64,000 bases of DNA, taken from positions 91,441-155,440 of the forward strand of contig NZ_LAYQ01000013.1 in assembly GCF_000988205.1 (NCBI RefSeq), in the 5' to 3' direction. How positions within the stretch are numbered: position 1 is the stretch's first letter; each line of letters starts with the position of its first letter. Shown in pieces: positions 47,549 through 58,600 of this stretch. Made by a program: the position numbers and the translations under genes. The notes below the pieces were generated by a model. The model was not told where the DNA came from and searched no databases. It saw only the letters and a list, made by a program, of their open reading frames with translations. The stretch is from Corynebacterium minutissimum. Lineage in GTDB: Bacteria > Actinomycetota > Actinomycetes > Mycobacteriales > Mycobacteriaceae.

Positions 47549-48703
47549 CTACATCAACGAACGGTAAATGTCCACGGTCTGCTGCGCGATGGTAGCCCAC
47601 GAGAAAGCATCAATGGCGCGCTGGCGACCGGCGCTGCCAAAGCGCTGCGTCAGTTCCTTGTCCGCTGCCACTCGATTCACGGCGGCGGCGAGATCAGCCT
47701 CAAAGGTGGCTTCATCAGCGGCATCGTAATTGACCAAAACGCCGGTCTCACCATCCACGACGACCTCTGGGATGCCACCCACATTGGAGGCTACGACCGC
47801 GGTGCCGCAAGCCATGGCTTCGAGGTTAACAATGCCCAGCGGCTCATAGATCGACGGGCAGACGAACACATCGGCACCGGAATAGACTTGCTTAATCTCC
47901 TCGCGGGACAGCATGTCCTTAACCCAGAACACACCATCGCGCTTGGAGCGCAACTCCTCCACGAGGGCTTCGGTCTCCGCCGCAATCTCCGGCGTATCCG
48001 GCGCGCCCGCACACAGCACGAGCTGGATATCCTCGTCAAAGCTCTGGGCCGCCTTGAGCAGGTGCTTCACGCCCTTCTGTCGGGTAATCCGGCCCACGAA
48101 GGCAACGACGGGACGCTGCTTGTCGACGCCCAACTTATCCAGCACCGCCGACTCACCCGGCTGCCACACCTGCGTATCGATGCCATTGAGGACCACATGC
48201 ACCTTATCGGCGTCGATACGGGGGTAGGCATCCAAGATGGAATCTTTCATGCCGGCAGATACGGCGATGACGGCGTCGGCGTATTCCATCGCGTTCTTCT
48301 CCGACCAAGAGGAGACCTCATAACCGCCGCCCAGCTGCTCGCGCTTCCACGGGCGGTGCGGCTCGAGGGAGTGCGCGGTAACCACGTGGGGGATACCGTA
48401 CAACCGGCTGGCGAGGTGCCCACCAAGGCCCGTGTACCACGTGTGCGAGTGAGCCACATCGATGTCGGAGGCGGCGTTGGCCATGCGTAGACCCGTAGAC
48501 AGTGTCTGCAGCGCAGCGTTGGCATCCTTCAATGCGGGGTCAACGCCATGGACAAAAACGTCTTTCTCGTCGCGCTCAGACCCCATGCAGTGGACGGAGA
48601 CATCGATGATCTCGCGCATGAAACGGGTGAGCTCTGCAACATGGACGCCAGCTCCACCGTAAATCTCAGGCGGATACTCCTTAGAAAAAATTCCGGCTCT
48701 CAT
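47549..48703 (-). CDS. glgA: Glycogen synthase / maltose-1-phosphate synthase (GlgA/GlgM type)
   Basis: The 384-residue GT4 glycosyltransferase begins MRAGIFSKEYPPEIYGGAGVHV and shows FVGRITRQKGVKHLL and the sugar-nucleotide-binding EPLGIVNLEAMACGTAVV. The Mtb homologue Rv1212c uses ADP-glucose and glucose-1-phosphate to make maltose-1-phosphate for alpha-glucan. It diverges from glgC, which supplies ADP-glucose, and is followed by the GH32-like gene. Confidence 0.92.
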   Translation of the reverse strand: MRAGIFSKEYPPEIYGGAGVHVAELTRFMREIIDVSVHCMGSERDEKDVFVHGVDPALKDANAALQTLSTGLRMANAASDIDVAHSHTWYTGLGGHLASRLYGIPHVVTAHSLEPHRPWKREQLGGGYEVSSWSEKNAMEYADAVIAVSAGMKDSILDAYPRIDADKVHVVLNGIDTQVWQPGESAVLDKLGVDKQRPVVAFVGRITRQKGVKHLLKAAQSFDEDIQLVLCAGAPDTPEIAAETEALVEELRSKRDGVFWVKDMLSREEIKQVYSGADVFVCPSIYEPLGIVNLEAMACGTAVVASNVGGIPEVVVDGETGVLVNYDAADEATFEADLAAAVNRVAADKELTQRFGSAGRQRAIDAFSWATIAQQTVDIYRSLM

Positions 48704-48876
48704 ACTCGCCAGAATACGGACATTCCGCAGCGCGCGCTAAACCTTCCTATCGCGCGCCTCGGGCGCGGCGCGCAGCGGCTTTGGGACGCAAACACGAAGG
48801 AAGCACGCAAGAGGGGTGAGGGAGGTTAAAGGGGGTAAAAACACGCAAACTTCTACTGCACGATGCGGAAAATGTC

Positions 48877-48882
48877 TATAAG
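48877..48882 (+). promoter_or_regulatory. Possible -10 box of glgC
   Basis: TATAAG ends nine bases before the GTG start of glgC, and no good ribosome-binding site is seen, which suggests a leaderless message. No clear -35 box is present. Confidence 0.45.
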
Positions 48883-48891
48883 TTGGGTGGT

Positions 48892-50109
48892 GTGAGAAGC
48901 CTTCCTAATGTCCTTGCCATTGTCCTTGCCGGCGGCGAGGGAAAGCGCCTCTTTCCGCTGACGGAAGACCGCGCTAAGCCCGCCGTTCCTTTCGGCGGCT
49001 CCTACCGCCTGATCGACTTCGTGCTGTCCAACCTCGTTAACGCCGGATACCTCAAGATTGCGGTGCTAACCCAGTACAAGTCCCACTCTTTGGACCGCCA
49101 CATTTCCCAGGCGTGGAACCTGTCTGGCCCGACTCCGCAGTACATCGCCTCCGTACCCGCCCAGCAGCGCCGCGGTAAGCGTTGGTACAACGGTTCGGCC
49201 GATGCCATCTTGCAGTCGCTGAACCTGATTTATGACGAGAAGCCGGATTACGTCATCGTCTTTGGCGCCGACCACGTCTACCGCATGGACCCGGCCCAGA
49301 TGGTGGAGGAGCACATCGCGACTGGCCTGGACTGCTCCGTGGCGGGCATCCGCGTCCCGCGCTCGGAGGCTTCTGCCTTCGGCTGCATCCAGGCGGATGG
49401 GATGGGCACGATTACGGAGTTCGTCGAGAAGCCTGCGAATCCCCCGGCCACCCCGGATGATCCGAACATGACCTACGCCTCCATGGGCAACTACGTCTTC
49501 ACCACGCAGGCGCTTATCGACGCTTTGCTGGAAGACGAAAAGAATGAGGACTCCGCGCATGACATGGGCGGCAACATCATTCCTTATTTCGTGAAGCGTG
49601 AGCAGGCACACGTCTACGACTTCATGGCCAATGAGGTGCCCGGTTCTACGGAGCGTGACCATGGCTATTGGCGCGATGTCGGTACCATCGACTCCTTCTA
49701 TGAGGCACACATGGACATGATTTCGGTGCACCCCATTTTCAACCTGTACAACCGCTCGTGGCCTATTCACTCCACAGATGACTCGAACTTCCCGCCGGCG
49801 AAGTTCGTGCAGAACGGTATCGCCCAGTCCTCGATGGTGGCTCCGGGCTGCATTGTCTCCGGCGGTACGGTGCGCAACTCTGTGCTCTCCTCGGACGTGC
49901 ACGTGGCCGATGGTGCGACGGTGGAAGGCTCCGTCATCTTGCCGGGCGTGCGCATTGGCCGCGGCGCGGTGGTCCGCCACGCCATCCTGGACAAGAACGT
50001 GGTGGTCAGCGATGGCGCCATCATCGGCGTGGACCGCGAGCGCGATGAGGAGCGCTTCAAGGTTTCCGAAGGCGGCGTGGTCGTCGTGGGTAAGAACGTA
50101 AAGGTCTAA
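48892..50109 (+). CDS. glgC: Glucose-1-phosphate adenylyltransferase
   Basis: The 405-residue enzyme makes ADP-glucose for glycogen and maltose-1-phosphate synthesis. It starts with the nucleotide-binding [22 protein letters not shown] and has [27 protein letters not shown] and [16 protein letters not shown]; a C-terminal beta-helix follows. GTG 48892 is chosen because the conserved N-terminus begins there. It diverges from glgA. Confidence 0.94.
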   Translation: MRSLPNVLAIVLAGGEGKRLFPLTEDRAKPAVPFGGSYRLIDFVLSNLVNAGYLKIAVLTQYKSHSLDRHISQAWNLSGPTPQYIASVPAQQRRGKRWYNGSADAILQSLNLIYDEKPDYVIVFGADHVYRMDPAQMVEEHIATGLDCSVAGIRVPRSEASAFGCIQADGMGTITEFVEKPANPPATPDDPNMTYASMGNYVFTTQALIDALLEDEKNEDSAHDMGGNIIPYFVKREQAHVYDFMANEVPGSTERDHGYWRDVGTIDSFYEAHMDMISVHPIFNLYNRSWPIHSTDDSNFPPAKFVQNGIAQSSMVAPGCIVSGGTVRNSVLSSDVHVADGATVEGSVILPGVRIGRGAVVRHAILDKNVVVSDGAIIGVDRERDEERFKVSEGGVVVVGKNVKV

Positions 50110-50132
50110 GCCGCGAGACAGCACAGTAGTTT

Positions 50133-50178
50133 AAGCGGGCGTGCGGGTGGATTGAAGTCCACTCCACGCCCGCTTTTC
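50133..50178 (+). terminator. Terminator after glgC
   Basis: AAGCGGGCGTG pairs with CACGCCCGCTT, with an inner GTGGA/TCCAC pair, and TTTT follows. The rest of 50110-50534 has no supported gene and holds copy 10 of the 62-bp element. Confidence 0.8.
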
Positions 50179-50292
50179 GTGGCTTTGATGGCGCCGACGA
50201 GTTCCGAGGTGCTTCAGGAGCCTGCGCAGCAACCCCCTTCAACAACGCCCTGCAACATCACGCGCGGCACAACCACACCCTGCAACAACACA

Positions 50293-50354
50293 CCCTTCGC
50301 GCTCACCGAGCGCGCGCAGGCCGCTTGGCGAAGCCCCACGGTGAGCGCGAAGGG
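50293..50354. repeat. 62-bp palindromic element, copy 10
   Basis: Perfectly complementary arms CCCTTCGCGCTCACC and GGTGAGCGCGAAGGG enclose 32 bases ending in CCAC. It is preceded by short CAACA-type repeats. Confidence 0.9.
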
Positions 50355-50534
50355 CGGGGGTGGGAACGGAGAAGGAGTAAAAGTGGGCGCAAAGAAGGAC
50401 ACCGGCGCCACAGGGCGGGGTTTGCTCGGAGACGTATCAGTGGCTAAACCAATGGTGCCCTAAATGACGAAAGTCTCCGTGCCGATCGAAAAACGGGCGA
50501 TGGTTTTGGCAGATCGGGCAGTTTCAGAAGGCGG

Positions 50535-51182
50535 CTACAGCTTGGTAATGAGCGTCAGGCCCGCGCCGTAGGGCAGGCGCGTCACGGCCGCGCCCTCGAG
50601 GGAGCGGGCAACCTCGTCGGCCTCGCGGGCAGCGGCGGTGTCGCGGTCGGTGCGGGAGGGGTCGGCCACGGTGCCGTCGAGAAGCGCATTGGCCAGCACC
50701 AAAGTGCCGTGCTGGTGCAGCAGCGGCCAGGCGGCCTTGAGCAGCGCAGGCATGTCGAGCGCGGGGACCTCGGCGTAGATCACCTGGTAGGTGTCATTAG
50801 CCAGACGGCCCATGATGTCGAGGGGGCGCGAGGGTAAGAAACGGCCGCGGCTGGGGGAGTAGCCGGCCTCGCGGAAGGTTCGCTTGGCGCTGGCCTGGTG
50901 TTCTGCCTCCGGGTCAATACAGGTGAGGATTCCGTTCTCCGGCATGCCGGCAAGCAGGTAGAGGCCTACGACGGATGCTGCGGGAGTAATCGCCACCGCC
51001 TGCGGCCGCGAGGTAGTGCCGGATGAAACCGCCGCGAGCGTGGTGAGCAACTGGCCGGTTGCCTCATCCGGTGCTGGCAGGCCATACTCCTCCGCGTGGG
51101 CGCGGGCGCCGGCGAGAACCTCGGAGACCTCGCTGGTGGATTCGATGTAGGTTCGCATTGCGTCATAAGCCGTAGTAGTCAC
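50535..51182 (-). CDS. O-methyltransferase (Rv1220c-like)
   Basis: The 215-residue protein matches the class I SAM methyltransferase layout: [18 protein letters not shown] in the place of the SAM-binding loop, [19 protein letters not shown] after the second strand, and [21 protein letters not shown]. The canonical glycine-rich loop is weak, so activity is uncertain. GTG 51182 ([14 protein letters not shown]) is used; the segment TATGGT nearby may be a -10 box for a leaderless message. It diverges from sigE, as in mycobacteria. Confidence 0.8.
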   Translation of the reverse strand: MTTTAYDAMRTYIESTSEVSEVLAGARAHAEEYGLPAPDEATGQLLTTLAAVSSGTTSRPQAVAITPAASVVGLYLLAGMPENGILTCIDPEAEHQASAKRTFREAGYSPSRGRFLPSRPLDIMGRLANDTYQVIYAEVPALDMPALLKAAWPLLHQHGTLVLANALLDGTVADPSRTDRDTAAAREADEVARSLEGAAVTRLPYGAGLTLITKL

Positions 51183-51345
51183 AAAAGAAAACCATAGTGA
51201 AATCGCCACAGCTGCGTGCCGAGAATCGCCCGCAACTCTCCTCAGCTGTGACGCAAGAAGCGCATGTAAGCGGTGTGACGGATTCACAGGTTGCTCACAG
51301 GGCCGTGGCTGGAGTTTCGCCGCGCACTATAGAAAGATATTCGGC

Positions 51346-52011
51346 ATGACCACACAGCAGCGCGAGTTTGAGCCCGCTCACCGTTCCACCGATTCCTCCG
51401 CCACTGGCAGCCATGATGCCAGCGCTGAAACTGAGAAGTTGACCGGAACCGCTGCGTTCGACGCCGGCCAGGCCGATATGCCTTCCTGGGGTGAACTCGT
51501 GGCCGAGCACGCCGATGATGTCTATCGCTTGGCTTACCGCCTCTCCGGCAACCAGCACGATGCTGAAGACCTCACCCAAGAGACCTTTATGCGCGTCTTC
51601 CGTTCTTTGGATAAGTACCAAGCGGGAACCTTTGGGGGCTGGCTGCACCGCATCACCACCAACCTCTTCTTGGATATGGTCCGCCACCGCTCCAAGATTC
51701 GCATGGAGGCCCTGCCGGAGGATTATGAACGCGTCCCCGGAACCGACATGACCCCGGAGCAGGCCTATTCGGTAGCTAACCTGGATCCGGCGCTGCAGTC
51801 CGCGCTCGATAACCTCGCACCGGATTTCCGCGTGGCCGTCGTGCTCTGTGACGTCGTCGGCATGAGCTACGACGAAATCGCCGAAACCCTCGGCGTCAAG
51901 ATGGGCACCGTGCGCTCCCGCATCCACCGCGGCCGCTCCCAGCTGCGTGCCGCTCTGGAGAAGGAAGCCGAGAGCAACGCAGACACCCGCAGCCTGCTGC
52001 GTACGCGCTAG
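51346..52011 (+). CDS. sigE: ECF sigma factor SigE
   Basis: The 221-residue sigma factor has region 2 ([22 protein letters not shown], with the -10 recognition part [16 protein letters not shown]) and region 4 ([19 protein letters not shown] and [14 protein letters not shown]). It responds to envelope stress in mycolic-acid bacteria. Its N-terminal 45 residues are low-complexity. The anti-sigma factor gene follows, then tatB, as in the Rv1221-Rv1224 block (no htrA-like gene is present between them here). Confidence 0.93.
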   Translation: MTTQQREFEPAHRSTDSSATGSHDASAETEKLTGTAAFDAGQADMPSWGELVAEHADDVYRLAYRLSGNQHDAEDLTQETFMRVFRSLDKYQAGTFGGWLHRITTNLFLDMVRHRSKIRMEALPEDYERVPGTDMTPEQAYSVANLDPALQSALDNLAPDFRVAVVLCDVVGMSYDEIAETLGVKMGTVRSRIHRGRSQLRAALEKEAESNADTRSLLRTR

Positions 52012-52094
52012 ACTGGGCAGCGTTTAAGTCTGAGACCGCGAGAATTCTGCCGCCTAGGGCAGAGGAGCGCGCACTGAGGTGAGGTGACGTTGAG

Positions 52095-52544
52095 GTGAAA
52101 GCAGAAGGACATAGCAGCGACGGCCAGTCCCTGAGTCTGTCCGGATTCTTCACCGAGGCCCAAGCCAAAGTCCGCGATAAGGCGAAGGCCCGCGCCCAGC
52201 GGGCAGATACCATCGGCCATTTGGGGCCCGAGGCGGTCGTCGCTTTCGTCGACGGCGAGATGCCAGCCAAATATGCCCACCGCGTACGCATCCACCTCGT
52301 GCACTGCCCGGAATGCCGGGCAGAAATCCACCACCAGCGCAACGCCGCCGAGTGGGTTCGTGAATGCAGCGTGGAATCCCATGTCAAGGCTCCTGATTCC
52401 CTGATGGCGAAGCTCGCGGGTATCGCTCATCAGGGCGTAGGGCCCGGGCCGGATGCGGAAGCTCCTGCGCACCAGCCACGTCAGGATTTCCTGGACAAGG
52501 TGGAGATGGTTGTGCGCGCCATCCGGCACAACCAGCGGGGCTAA
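52095..52544 (+). CDS. rseA: Zinc-binding anti-sigma factor of SigE
   Basis: The 149-residue protein has a ZAS anti-sigma domain with the HxxxCxxC motif in RIHLVHCPECRAE and LGPEAVVAFVDGEMP before it. No membrane segment is seen, so it is a soluble redox-sensitive regulator like Mtb RseA or C. glutamicum CseE. GTG 52095 follows GTTGAG. Its place directly after sigE supports the partnership. Confidence 0.88.
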   Translation: MKAEGHSSDGQSLSLSGFFTEAQAKVRDKAKARAQRADTIGHLGPEAVVAFVDGEMPAKYAHRVRIHLVHCPECRAEIHHQRNAAEWVRECSVESHVKAPDSLMAKLAGIAHQGVGPGPDAEAPAHQPRQDFLDKVEMVVRAIRHNQRG

Positions 52545-52611
52545 CAAGAGACCGAAGCCTTCCGCGCGCCCGTCGCCCAGGCACCACTAGCGAAGTAGTT
52601 AAGATAGTTTC

Positions 52612-53184
52612 GTGTTTTCCTCAATTGGTTGGGTAGAGATCCTCGTCATCGTGCTGCTGGGTCTGGTGATCATCGGCCCCGAGCGCCTGCCCGGCGTGAT
52701 TATGGACGTTCGCGCGGCTATCTACGCGGCGCGCAAGGCCATTGCGAACGCCAAGGCGGAGCTCAACGGTGAGATGAGCGGTCTCGGCGCGGAGTTCGAT
52801 GACCTCCGGGTGCCCCTGAGCCAGGCGGCGGAGTGGACGCGCATGGGCCCGCGCGGGGTGATTACCAAGGCGCTTTTCGACGGCGACGATTCCGCCTGGG
52901 ACGACTTCAACCCGAAGAAGATGGCTGAGGACATCAAGAAGAGCACCAGCCCGTATGAGCATGACGCGGAAGTAAACAACCAACCCGCGCATAACCAGCA
53001 GGGGCCGGCGCAGCCAGCGCCGGAGCAGAACACTGGCCGGCCGACCTTTGATTATTCGCAGGTCTATCCGGACCTTGACGCTGAGCAGCCGGCGGGGGAG
53101 AAGGCGGCTAAAACGACACAGCCCCCGCGCGGCGGAAATGCATCCACCGGCGAGGGCAGCTCCTCCTGGGAGGACGTCACCTAA
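52612..53184 (+). CDS. tatB: Sec-independent translocase protein TatB
   Basis: The 190-residue protein has the TatB N-terminus MFSSIGWVEILVIVLLGLVI with the conserved Glu9 and a GPERLP hinge. An amphipathic helix (AIYAARKAIANAKAELNGEM) and a Pro/Gln-rich cytoplasmic tail follow. It forms the receptor complex with TatC for folded twin-arginine substrates. It converges with mrp, with five bases between stops. Confidence 0.93.
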   Translation: MFSSIGWVEILVIVLLGLVIIGPERLPGVIMDVRAAIYAARKAIANAKAELNGEMSGLGAEFDDLRVPLSQAAEWTRMGPRGVITKALFDGDDSAWDDFNPKKMAEDIKKSTSPYEHDAEVNNQPAHNQQGPAQPAPEQNTGRPTFDYSQVYPDLDAEQPAGEKAAKTTQPPRGGNASTGEGSSSWEDVT

Positions 53185-53189
53185 GGCTT

Positions 53190-54329
53190 TTAGCTCTTGC
53201 GGGTGACACCCAAGCCGAGCTTCTTGCCCACGAGAGAATCGGAGCGCACCGCAATGGAATCCGCCACCTTGTTGATGGCCTGGGTAGCGGGGGAGTCGGG
53301 CGCGGAAATAACGATGGGGGTTCCGGCATCGCCAGCCGCGCGCAGGCTCGGATCCAGCGGGATGCTGGCCAGCAGGGAAACCTCGTGGCCCAGCAGCATG
53401 CTGAGGCGCTCGGCCACTACTGTGCCGCCACCGGAGCCGAAGATATCCATGGTGGAGCCGTCCGGCATGACCATGGCACCCATGTTCTCAATCACGCCGG
53501 CCACGCGCTGGCGCGTTTGCTGGGAGATGGAACCGGCACGCTCAGCCACCTCGGCCGCGGCCGCCTGCGGGGTGGTCACGATGAGCAGCTCCGCATTGGG
53601 GATGAGCTGGGCTACGGACAGTGCGACGTCACCAGTACCCGGCGGCAGGTCCAGCAGGAGCACGTCCAGGTCGCCCCAGAAGACGTCCGCGAGGAATTGC
53701 TGGAGGGCGCGGTGCAGCATGGGCCCGCGCCAGACGACGGGCGCGTTACCCTCCACGAACTGGCCAATGGAGATGTGCTTGATGCCGTGGGAGATGGGGG
53801 GAAGCAGCATTTCGTCGTCAAGCACTGTGGGGCCCGCCGTGGAACCCAGCAGGCTGGGTACAGAGTGACCATAAATGTCGGCGTCCACGATGCCCACCTT
53901 GAGGCCCTTCTTGACCAGGGCCGCGGCAAGGTTCACCGTGACGGAGGACTTGCCCACGCCGCCCTTGCCGGAGGCCACCGCGAACACGCGGGTGGTGGAC
54001 TCGGGCTTGGCGAAGGGGATCTCCGGCTCGGCCTGCCCGCCGCGCAGCTTCTGCTTGAGCTCTTTACGTTGCTCGTCGCTCATCGGCGTCATCGAGATGT
54101 TGATGTTGCCGACACCGTCGAGCTCCGCCACGGCCGCGCGGGTATTGGACTCGATGGTGCCCTTCATCGGGCAGCCGGCGATGGTGAGATAAAGCTCGAT
54201 GTCCACGTCCGAGCCGGTGACGGTCACGGACTTCACCATGCCGAGCTCCGTGATGGGGCGTCCGATTTCTGGGTCATCGACGCGGGTGAGCGCGTCGCGA
54301 ACGGAAGATTCAGTAATAGCGCTAGTCAT
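53190..54329 (-). CDS. mrp: Mrp/NBP35-family ATPase, iron-sulfur carrier
   Basis: The 379-residue protein has an N-terminal MIP18-like (DUF59) domain (ALTRVDDPEIGRPITELG, YLTIAGCPMKGTI) and a P-loop ATPase domain with the deviant Walker A motif ASGKGGVGKSSVTVNLA, DADIYGHSVPSLLG and LLLDLPPGTGDVALS. It helps load Fe-S clusters onto apoproteins. Unlike many relatives, the C-terminal CxxC is not evident. ATG 54329 is chosen over 54350 since the DUF59 domain begins there. Confidence 0.92.
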   Translation of the reverse strand: MTSAITESSVRDALTRVDDPEIGRPITELGMVKSVTVTGSDVDIELYLTIAGCPMKGTIESNTRAAVAELDGVGNINISMTPMSDEQRKELKQKLRGGQAEPEIPFAKPESTTRVFAVASGKGGVGKSSVTVNLAAALVKKGLKVGIVDADIYGHSVPSLLGSTAGPTVLDDEMLLPPISHGIKHISIGQFVEGNAPVVWRGPMLHRALQQFLADVFWGDLDVLLLDLPPGTGDVALSVAQLIPNAELLIVTTPQAAAAEVAERAGSISQQTRQRVAGVIENMGAMVMPDGSTMDIFGSGGGTVVAERLSMLLGHEVSLLASIPLDPSLRAAGDAGTPIVISAPDSPATQAINKVADSIAVRSDSLVGKKLGLGVTRKS

Positions 54330-54488
54330 AACGCGCATTAGTCTAGTCACTTGCTATCGGGGAGAGCCACACCGCCGTCTGGCCAGCGAGGTGTGTAAGA
54401 TTCAGCCAGATGCTGCGGCCCAGCGCTGCGGACTGAGGACCCTGAAGAACAGCGACATGTGTGCTGCATGTCCGGTTGAATAGAAAGA

Positions 54489-55265
54489 ATGCGCCTGATT
54501 CTGATGCCCCGCCTTATTGCACATTCCCGCACCTTCGCCCGCGTTGTTGGGGTGGCCTTGGTGGGGGTTGCGGGGGCGTCGTTAAGCGCCTGCTCTGGGT
54601 ATGAACCCAAGCCGGATCCGAACCCAGTGAACTCGGCGCCTATCACCATCATGATTGACCCGACATCCCATGAGCAGCGCGTGCTGGCGGAGATCTACCG
54701 CCAGACCCTGCGCGATGAGGGACGCGCGGCTACCGTTTCTCAGAAGCCAAAGCTGGTGCGTCAAGGAGGGGAGCACATCAGCGGGGTCAGCACTAACGGC
54801 AACTTCTTCGTGGGCTGCACGGGTGAATTCTTAAGCGTCTACAACCCGGAGGAAGCCCGCGCGATTTCCAAGGACTACGTGGCTGCCAAGGAAGAAGGCA
54901 CCAAGGACGTGGACTTTTTGGAGCGCACCCACGTCGCCCTCATGGCCTCGCTGCCACCGGAGGTCTCTGTCGTGGAGCCCGCCGGTGCCGAAGGCTGCCC
55001 CAAGTCAAAGCCGGAGCTTCCACAGAATTACGTCGTGGTCTACCAAGACGGGCTATTCAACCGCGATGAGAAGCTCGAAGTTGCCTCCTTTACCAAGTTC
55101 CTCACCGCGCAGGACCTCGATGAAGTGGTGAAGGAAGTCGAAGACTCCGAGGATTTTGAGGAGACCGTACGTGCCTGGATGGAGGCCAACCTCATGCAGA
55201 ACCTCAACGAGGAGGGGGACTCCAACTCTTCCGGTGGCTCGGATTTGGTCCACGAGGAATCCTAG
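54489..55265 (+). CDS. Hypothetical lipoprotein
   Basis: The 258-residue protein has a long basic N-terminal region, a hydrophobic stretch and a lipobox (VAGASLSAC), so it is anchored outside the membrane. The mature part contains PITIMIDPTSHEQRVLAEI, which resembles the start of substrate-binding folds, and an acidic C-terminus. The overall pattern hints at a solute-binding or sensor role; no family can be named with confidence. Confidence 0.65.
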   Translation: MRLILMPRLIAHSRTFARVVGVALVGVAGASLSACSGYEPKPDPNPVNSAPITIMIDPTSHEQRVLAEIYRQTLRDEGRAATVSQKPKLVRQGGEHISGVSTNGNFFVGCTGEFLSVYNPEEARAISKDYVAAKEEGTKDVDFLERTHVALMASLPPEVSVVEPAGAEGCPKSKPELPQNYVVVYQDGLFNRDEKLEVASFTKFLTAQDLDEVVKEVEDSEDFEETVRAWMEANLMQNLNEEGDSNSSGGSDLVHEES

Positions 55266-55658
55266 GAGAGACAAGCAAAAAGGGGTGCAGTCCTCGGCGC
55301 TTGGGGGGGTGGCGAAACGGGACTGTATAAAACGGCGCTGGACACGCCCTGCTTCGCGACGTCCCACCGAACCGTCCGCTCCTTACGTGCAGAAACGAAC
55401 CAGTGTCTCACAGAGTGGTCGATGCTGGGAAATCTATAGTTCCCACACGCTTGTGTACTTATTGTTAAAGATTCCAGGCAAATACCTGTTTTTCTTGCGG
55501 ATTAATGTATAGGAGGGTACAATTTTTAGCGTTCACCTGCCTATTTCCTGTCAATTCTTAAACGAATTTGTGAGGAAATGTCTTGAGAAGCCGCCGCGGC
55601 TTTCGGGTTTCTGCACTGTGGGGTGGGGCAGGGTACTGTATTTGAAAGGACCTAAGGA
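55266..55658. other. 393-bp region upstream of the surface-protein gene
   Basis: No gene is supported. It is AT-richer from about 55430 to 55560 and probably holds the promoter of the large surface-protein gene. A ribosome-binding site AAAGGA at 55645-55650 precedes the start. No terminator for the upstream lipoprotein was identified. Confidence 0.4.
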
Positions 55659-58600
55659 ATGAATGCACCACGAAGTGGCTCCGCCCGTAGGCGCTCTTCC
55701 CGTAAAGGAGTAGCAGCTCTTTCTGCTATTACACTCGCGCTGAGCGGCCTCAGCATTACCTCTTTTAATACTGTCGTCCCCGAAGCCGCCGCCGCCCTGA
55801 GCGGCGGCATCCGCGACAAGTCGGGAGCGGTGGAGCAGGATGCCCAGAAGGCCTCCGACCTGCCGGCCGGTTCGTGTGTTGTCTCGGGAAAGGCTGAGAA
55901 TGGTAGCCAGGCTGGTTTCAGCTGGTATACCTCTGAGCCGTCTGCGTCCAGCCCCAACAAGAAAGCCTGGGGATTGAGCGTCTCCTTTGACAACTCGAAG
56001 GACCGCACATTCGCTGATTGGGCCTTTACCAATTCAGGCCTTATGGGTGGGTACCTCGATGTAGCTCAAATTCCCGCTACGGACGCGGGCCAGACCTTTG
56101 TTGACAAGGTAGTCACACACAAGGCCGACGAATTCCTCAAGATTGATGGCTCTGGGCGACAGCGAAACCTGAACCTTGTCGCGGAACTGACCGATGCGGA
56201 AGTCAAGCAGTTCGCTGAGGCCACTGCCGCGAACCCGGTACGCTACGCCTGGCAGGGTAACTATAAGACTGACCGAACCTCCGGTCCGTTTGCCACCCAG
56301 GGAGACAGTGCATCCTTTTCGGCCGTGGTGAACCCGTGGCCGAGCGAGAATATCGAATGTAACCCGATTACAGTGTCATGGGAGAACCAAGAAAAGCTGG
56401 TGATCAGGCCGGGCGAAGAGCTCAAGGTCGGCAAGATTAACGTTCCAGCGATTAAAGACGGGGGCGTGGATGATTCCCTGTCCCGCATGGTTGTGGAGGC
56501 CTACGACGCCCAGGGTAGCTTCATCGGAACGAGCGACACCGCTGCTTCCGGTGGCGGCACGTCGAGCCTGCGTATTGATCAGACTACCGGCGATATCTTC
56601 TACACCATGCCGGAGTACAAGGGCACGAAGCTGAGTCAACAGCAGGGCATGCGGTTTAGCGTGTTGGCAAAGCCGCGTTCTGTGGAGCAGCTTCAAGCTG
56701 CCGCTGAGACGAATAATTACGGCGAAGGTAGTGCTTTTGATAGCTCTAATTCGCTTTCTCGCTACAATAAGGCCAACGTAGTGAGCAACTATCAGTGGAG
56801 CTTCGACGACACCCAGTTCCACGATCCGGAGTATTCTCCAGTCCAGCAATCAGTGACCTCTGGTGTTGATAAGACTTCGAATACGGTTGTCAGTGGGCCC
56901 CAGACCCTTACGTATAAGCAGGTCGGTGACAAGATCGCTGACCTGGTGAGAAGACGTGAGGATGGCGGCGTTGAAGCCGAGGTTAAACTTGATAAGCGCT
57001 ACGTTTATAGGGGTTGGGACGCCAAGCTAGATCCAAACACCTATGACGTCACGGTCACGACCCCAGCCAATCCGATGCCGGGCACGTTTGCTCAGCCTCG
57101 TGTTATCGTCACCTATTCCAATGGCTCGCAAGATATTATTCCGCTGCTCGCTGTCATCGACCCGAACGATACTCAGGTTACGGAATTAGCTGTCAGGGGA
57201 ACAGTTGAGGGCCCAGCTGGAAAAGTACTCGTTTCAGAGCTTGATTTAAAGCCCAGCTTTGAGGGATACGACCCAGTCTGGCCCAAGTCTTTTGATGTTG
57301 ACCCTACGTCCGTTCCGGACGGATGGATAGTAAAGGTCGATGATGACGGAACTGTAAAGGTCAAGGCGACGTCGCCGGAAGCTGCTGCGAACAACACCAA
57401 GATTTTGCCGAGGGTTATCGCTACCTACCCAGATGGGACGACCGATACCGTTGAGGTTCCCTTCCAGATCGTCAATGCGATCAAGGTTCCGGACTACACT
57501 GCGGAATCCGGCCACGTAAATGAAACGGTTACGCTTCAGCCGACCTTGCCGGAGATTGGCTTGGGCGGTCGCGCCGATGACGAGAAGCCCAATCGCTATA
57601 CTTTCCCAGACGGTTCTTTGGAGTACAAGTATGGTGACTGGACAGTCACTATTGACGAAAAGACTGGTGAGCTGACGTCGACGATTCCGGAAACAGCTAT
57701 ACCTGGCGCGCGACTAACCATCCCAGTGAAGGCTTACTACGCTACGGGCGCTACCCCACAGGTGGTGACCGGAACCATCAACGTTATTGGTGATGGCACC
57801 GGCAAGGACTTCGCTTCCTACCCTGCGCAGGTGACTAAGGCAGGGGAGAAGGTGACTTCGGATATCGATACGATGTTGTCCGATCCGAAGCTCGCTAAGT
57901 ACAAGTTGCCTGATAACTTGCCGCAGGACTGGGAGTTCGGCATTGATGAGAAGGGTACGGTTACCGCAACCCCGAATGCGACAGTGGAGAATGGTACGAC
58001 TGTCACCGTCAATGTAGAAGTAACCTACCCGGATGGTTCCACCGCTACTGTTCCGGCAGAGTTTACGGTCATCGATGCCTACGCGCGTACGAATGACCCC
58101 TTGTATCCGACGGTTAGTGGTCAACCCGGTACATTAGTGGTTAGCCAGGTGGATCGTACTAACCTGTACGATGCTGCTGAACCGAAGTTTTCCATTATTA
58201 CGGATCCGAATGACCCGGATTATATTGATCCACCCCGCAACCTGAAATGGGAAGATGTGAAGATTGACCCGGTTACGGGTGTCATCACCACTCCGATCAG
58301 CAAGTTTGCTCTGCCTGGAACCTCTGCGGATATCCCTGTTCGTGTCACATACAAAGACGGTTCGACTGATAAGACGATTGCCACAGTCGTCGTTAAGGCG
58401 GAAGTACGGCAGGTCTATGAGGCACAGTACTTGCTGCAAAACACCACGCCTGGTGGAACAATTAAGTCCGAGATTACGGAAGTAACGAGGATTCCTGAAC
58501 GCGACCTCGCTAAGGATCCTTCGAAGCGTTTCCAGGTGCCCTCAGACTTCAATGGATGGAAGGTCAGCGTCGACGAAAACGGTGTCGTCACCGCCACCGC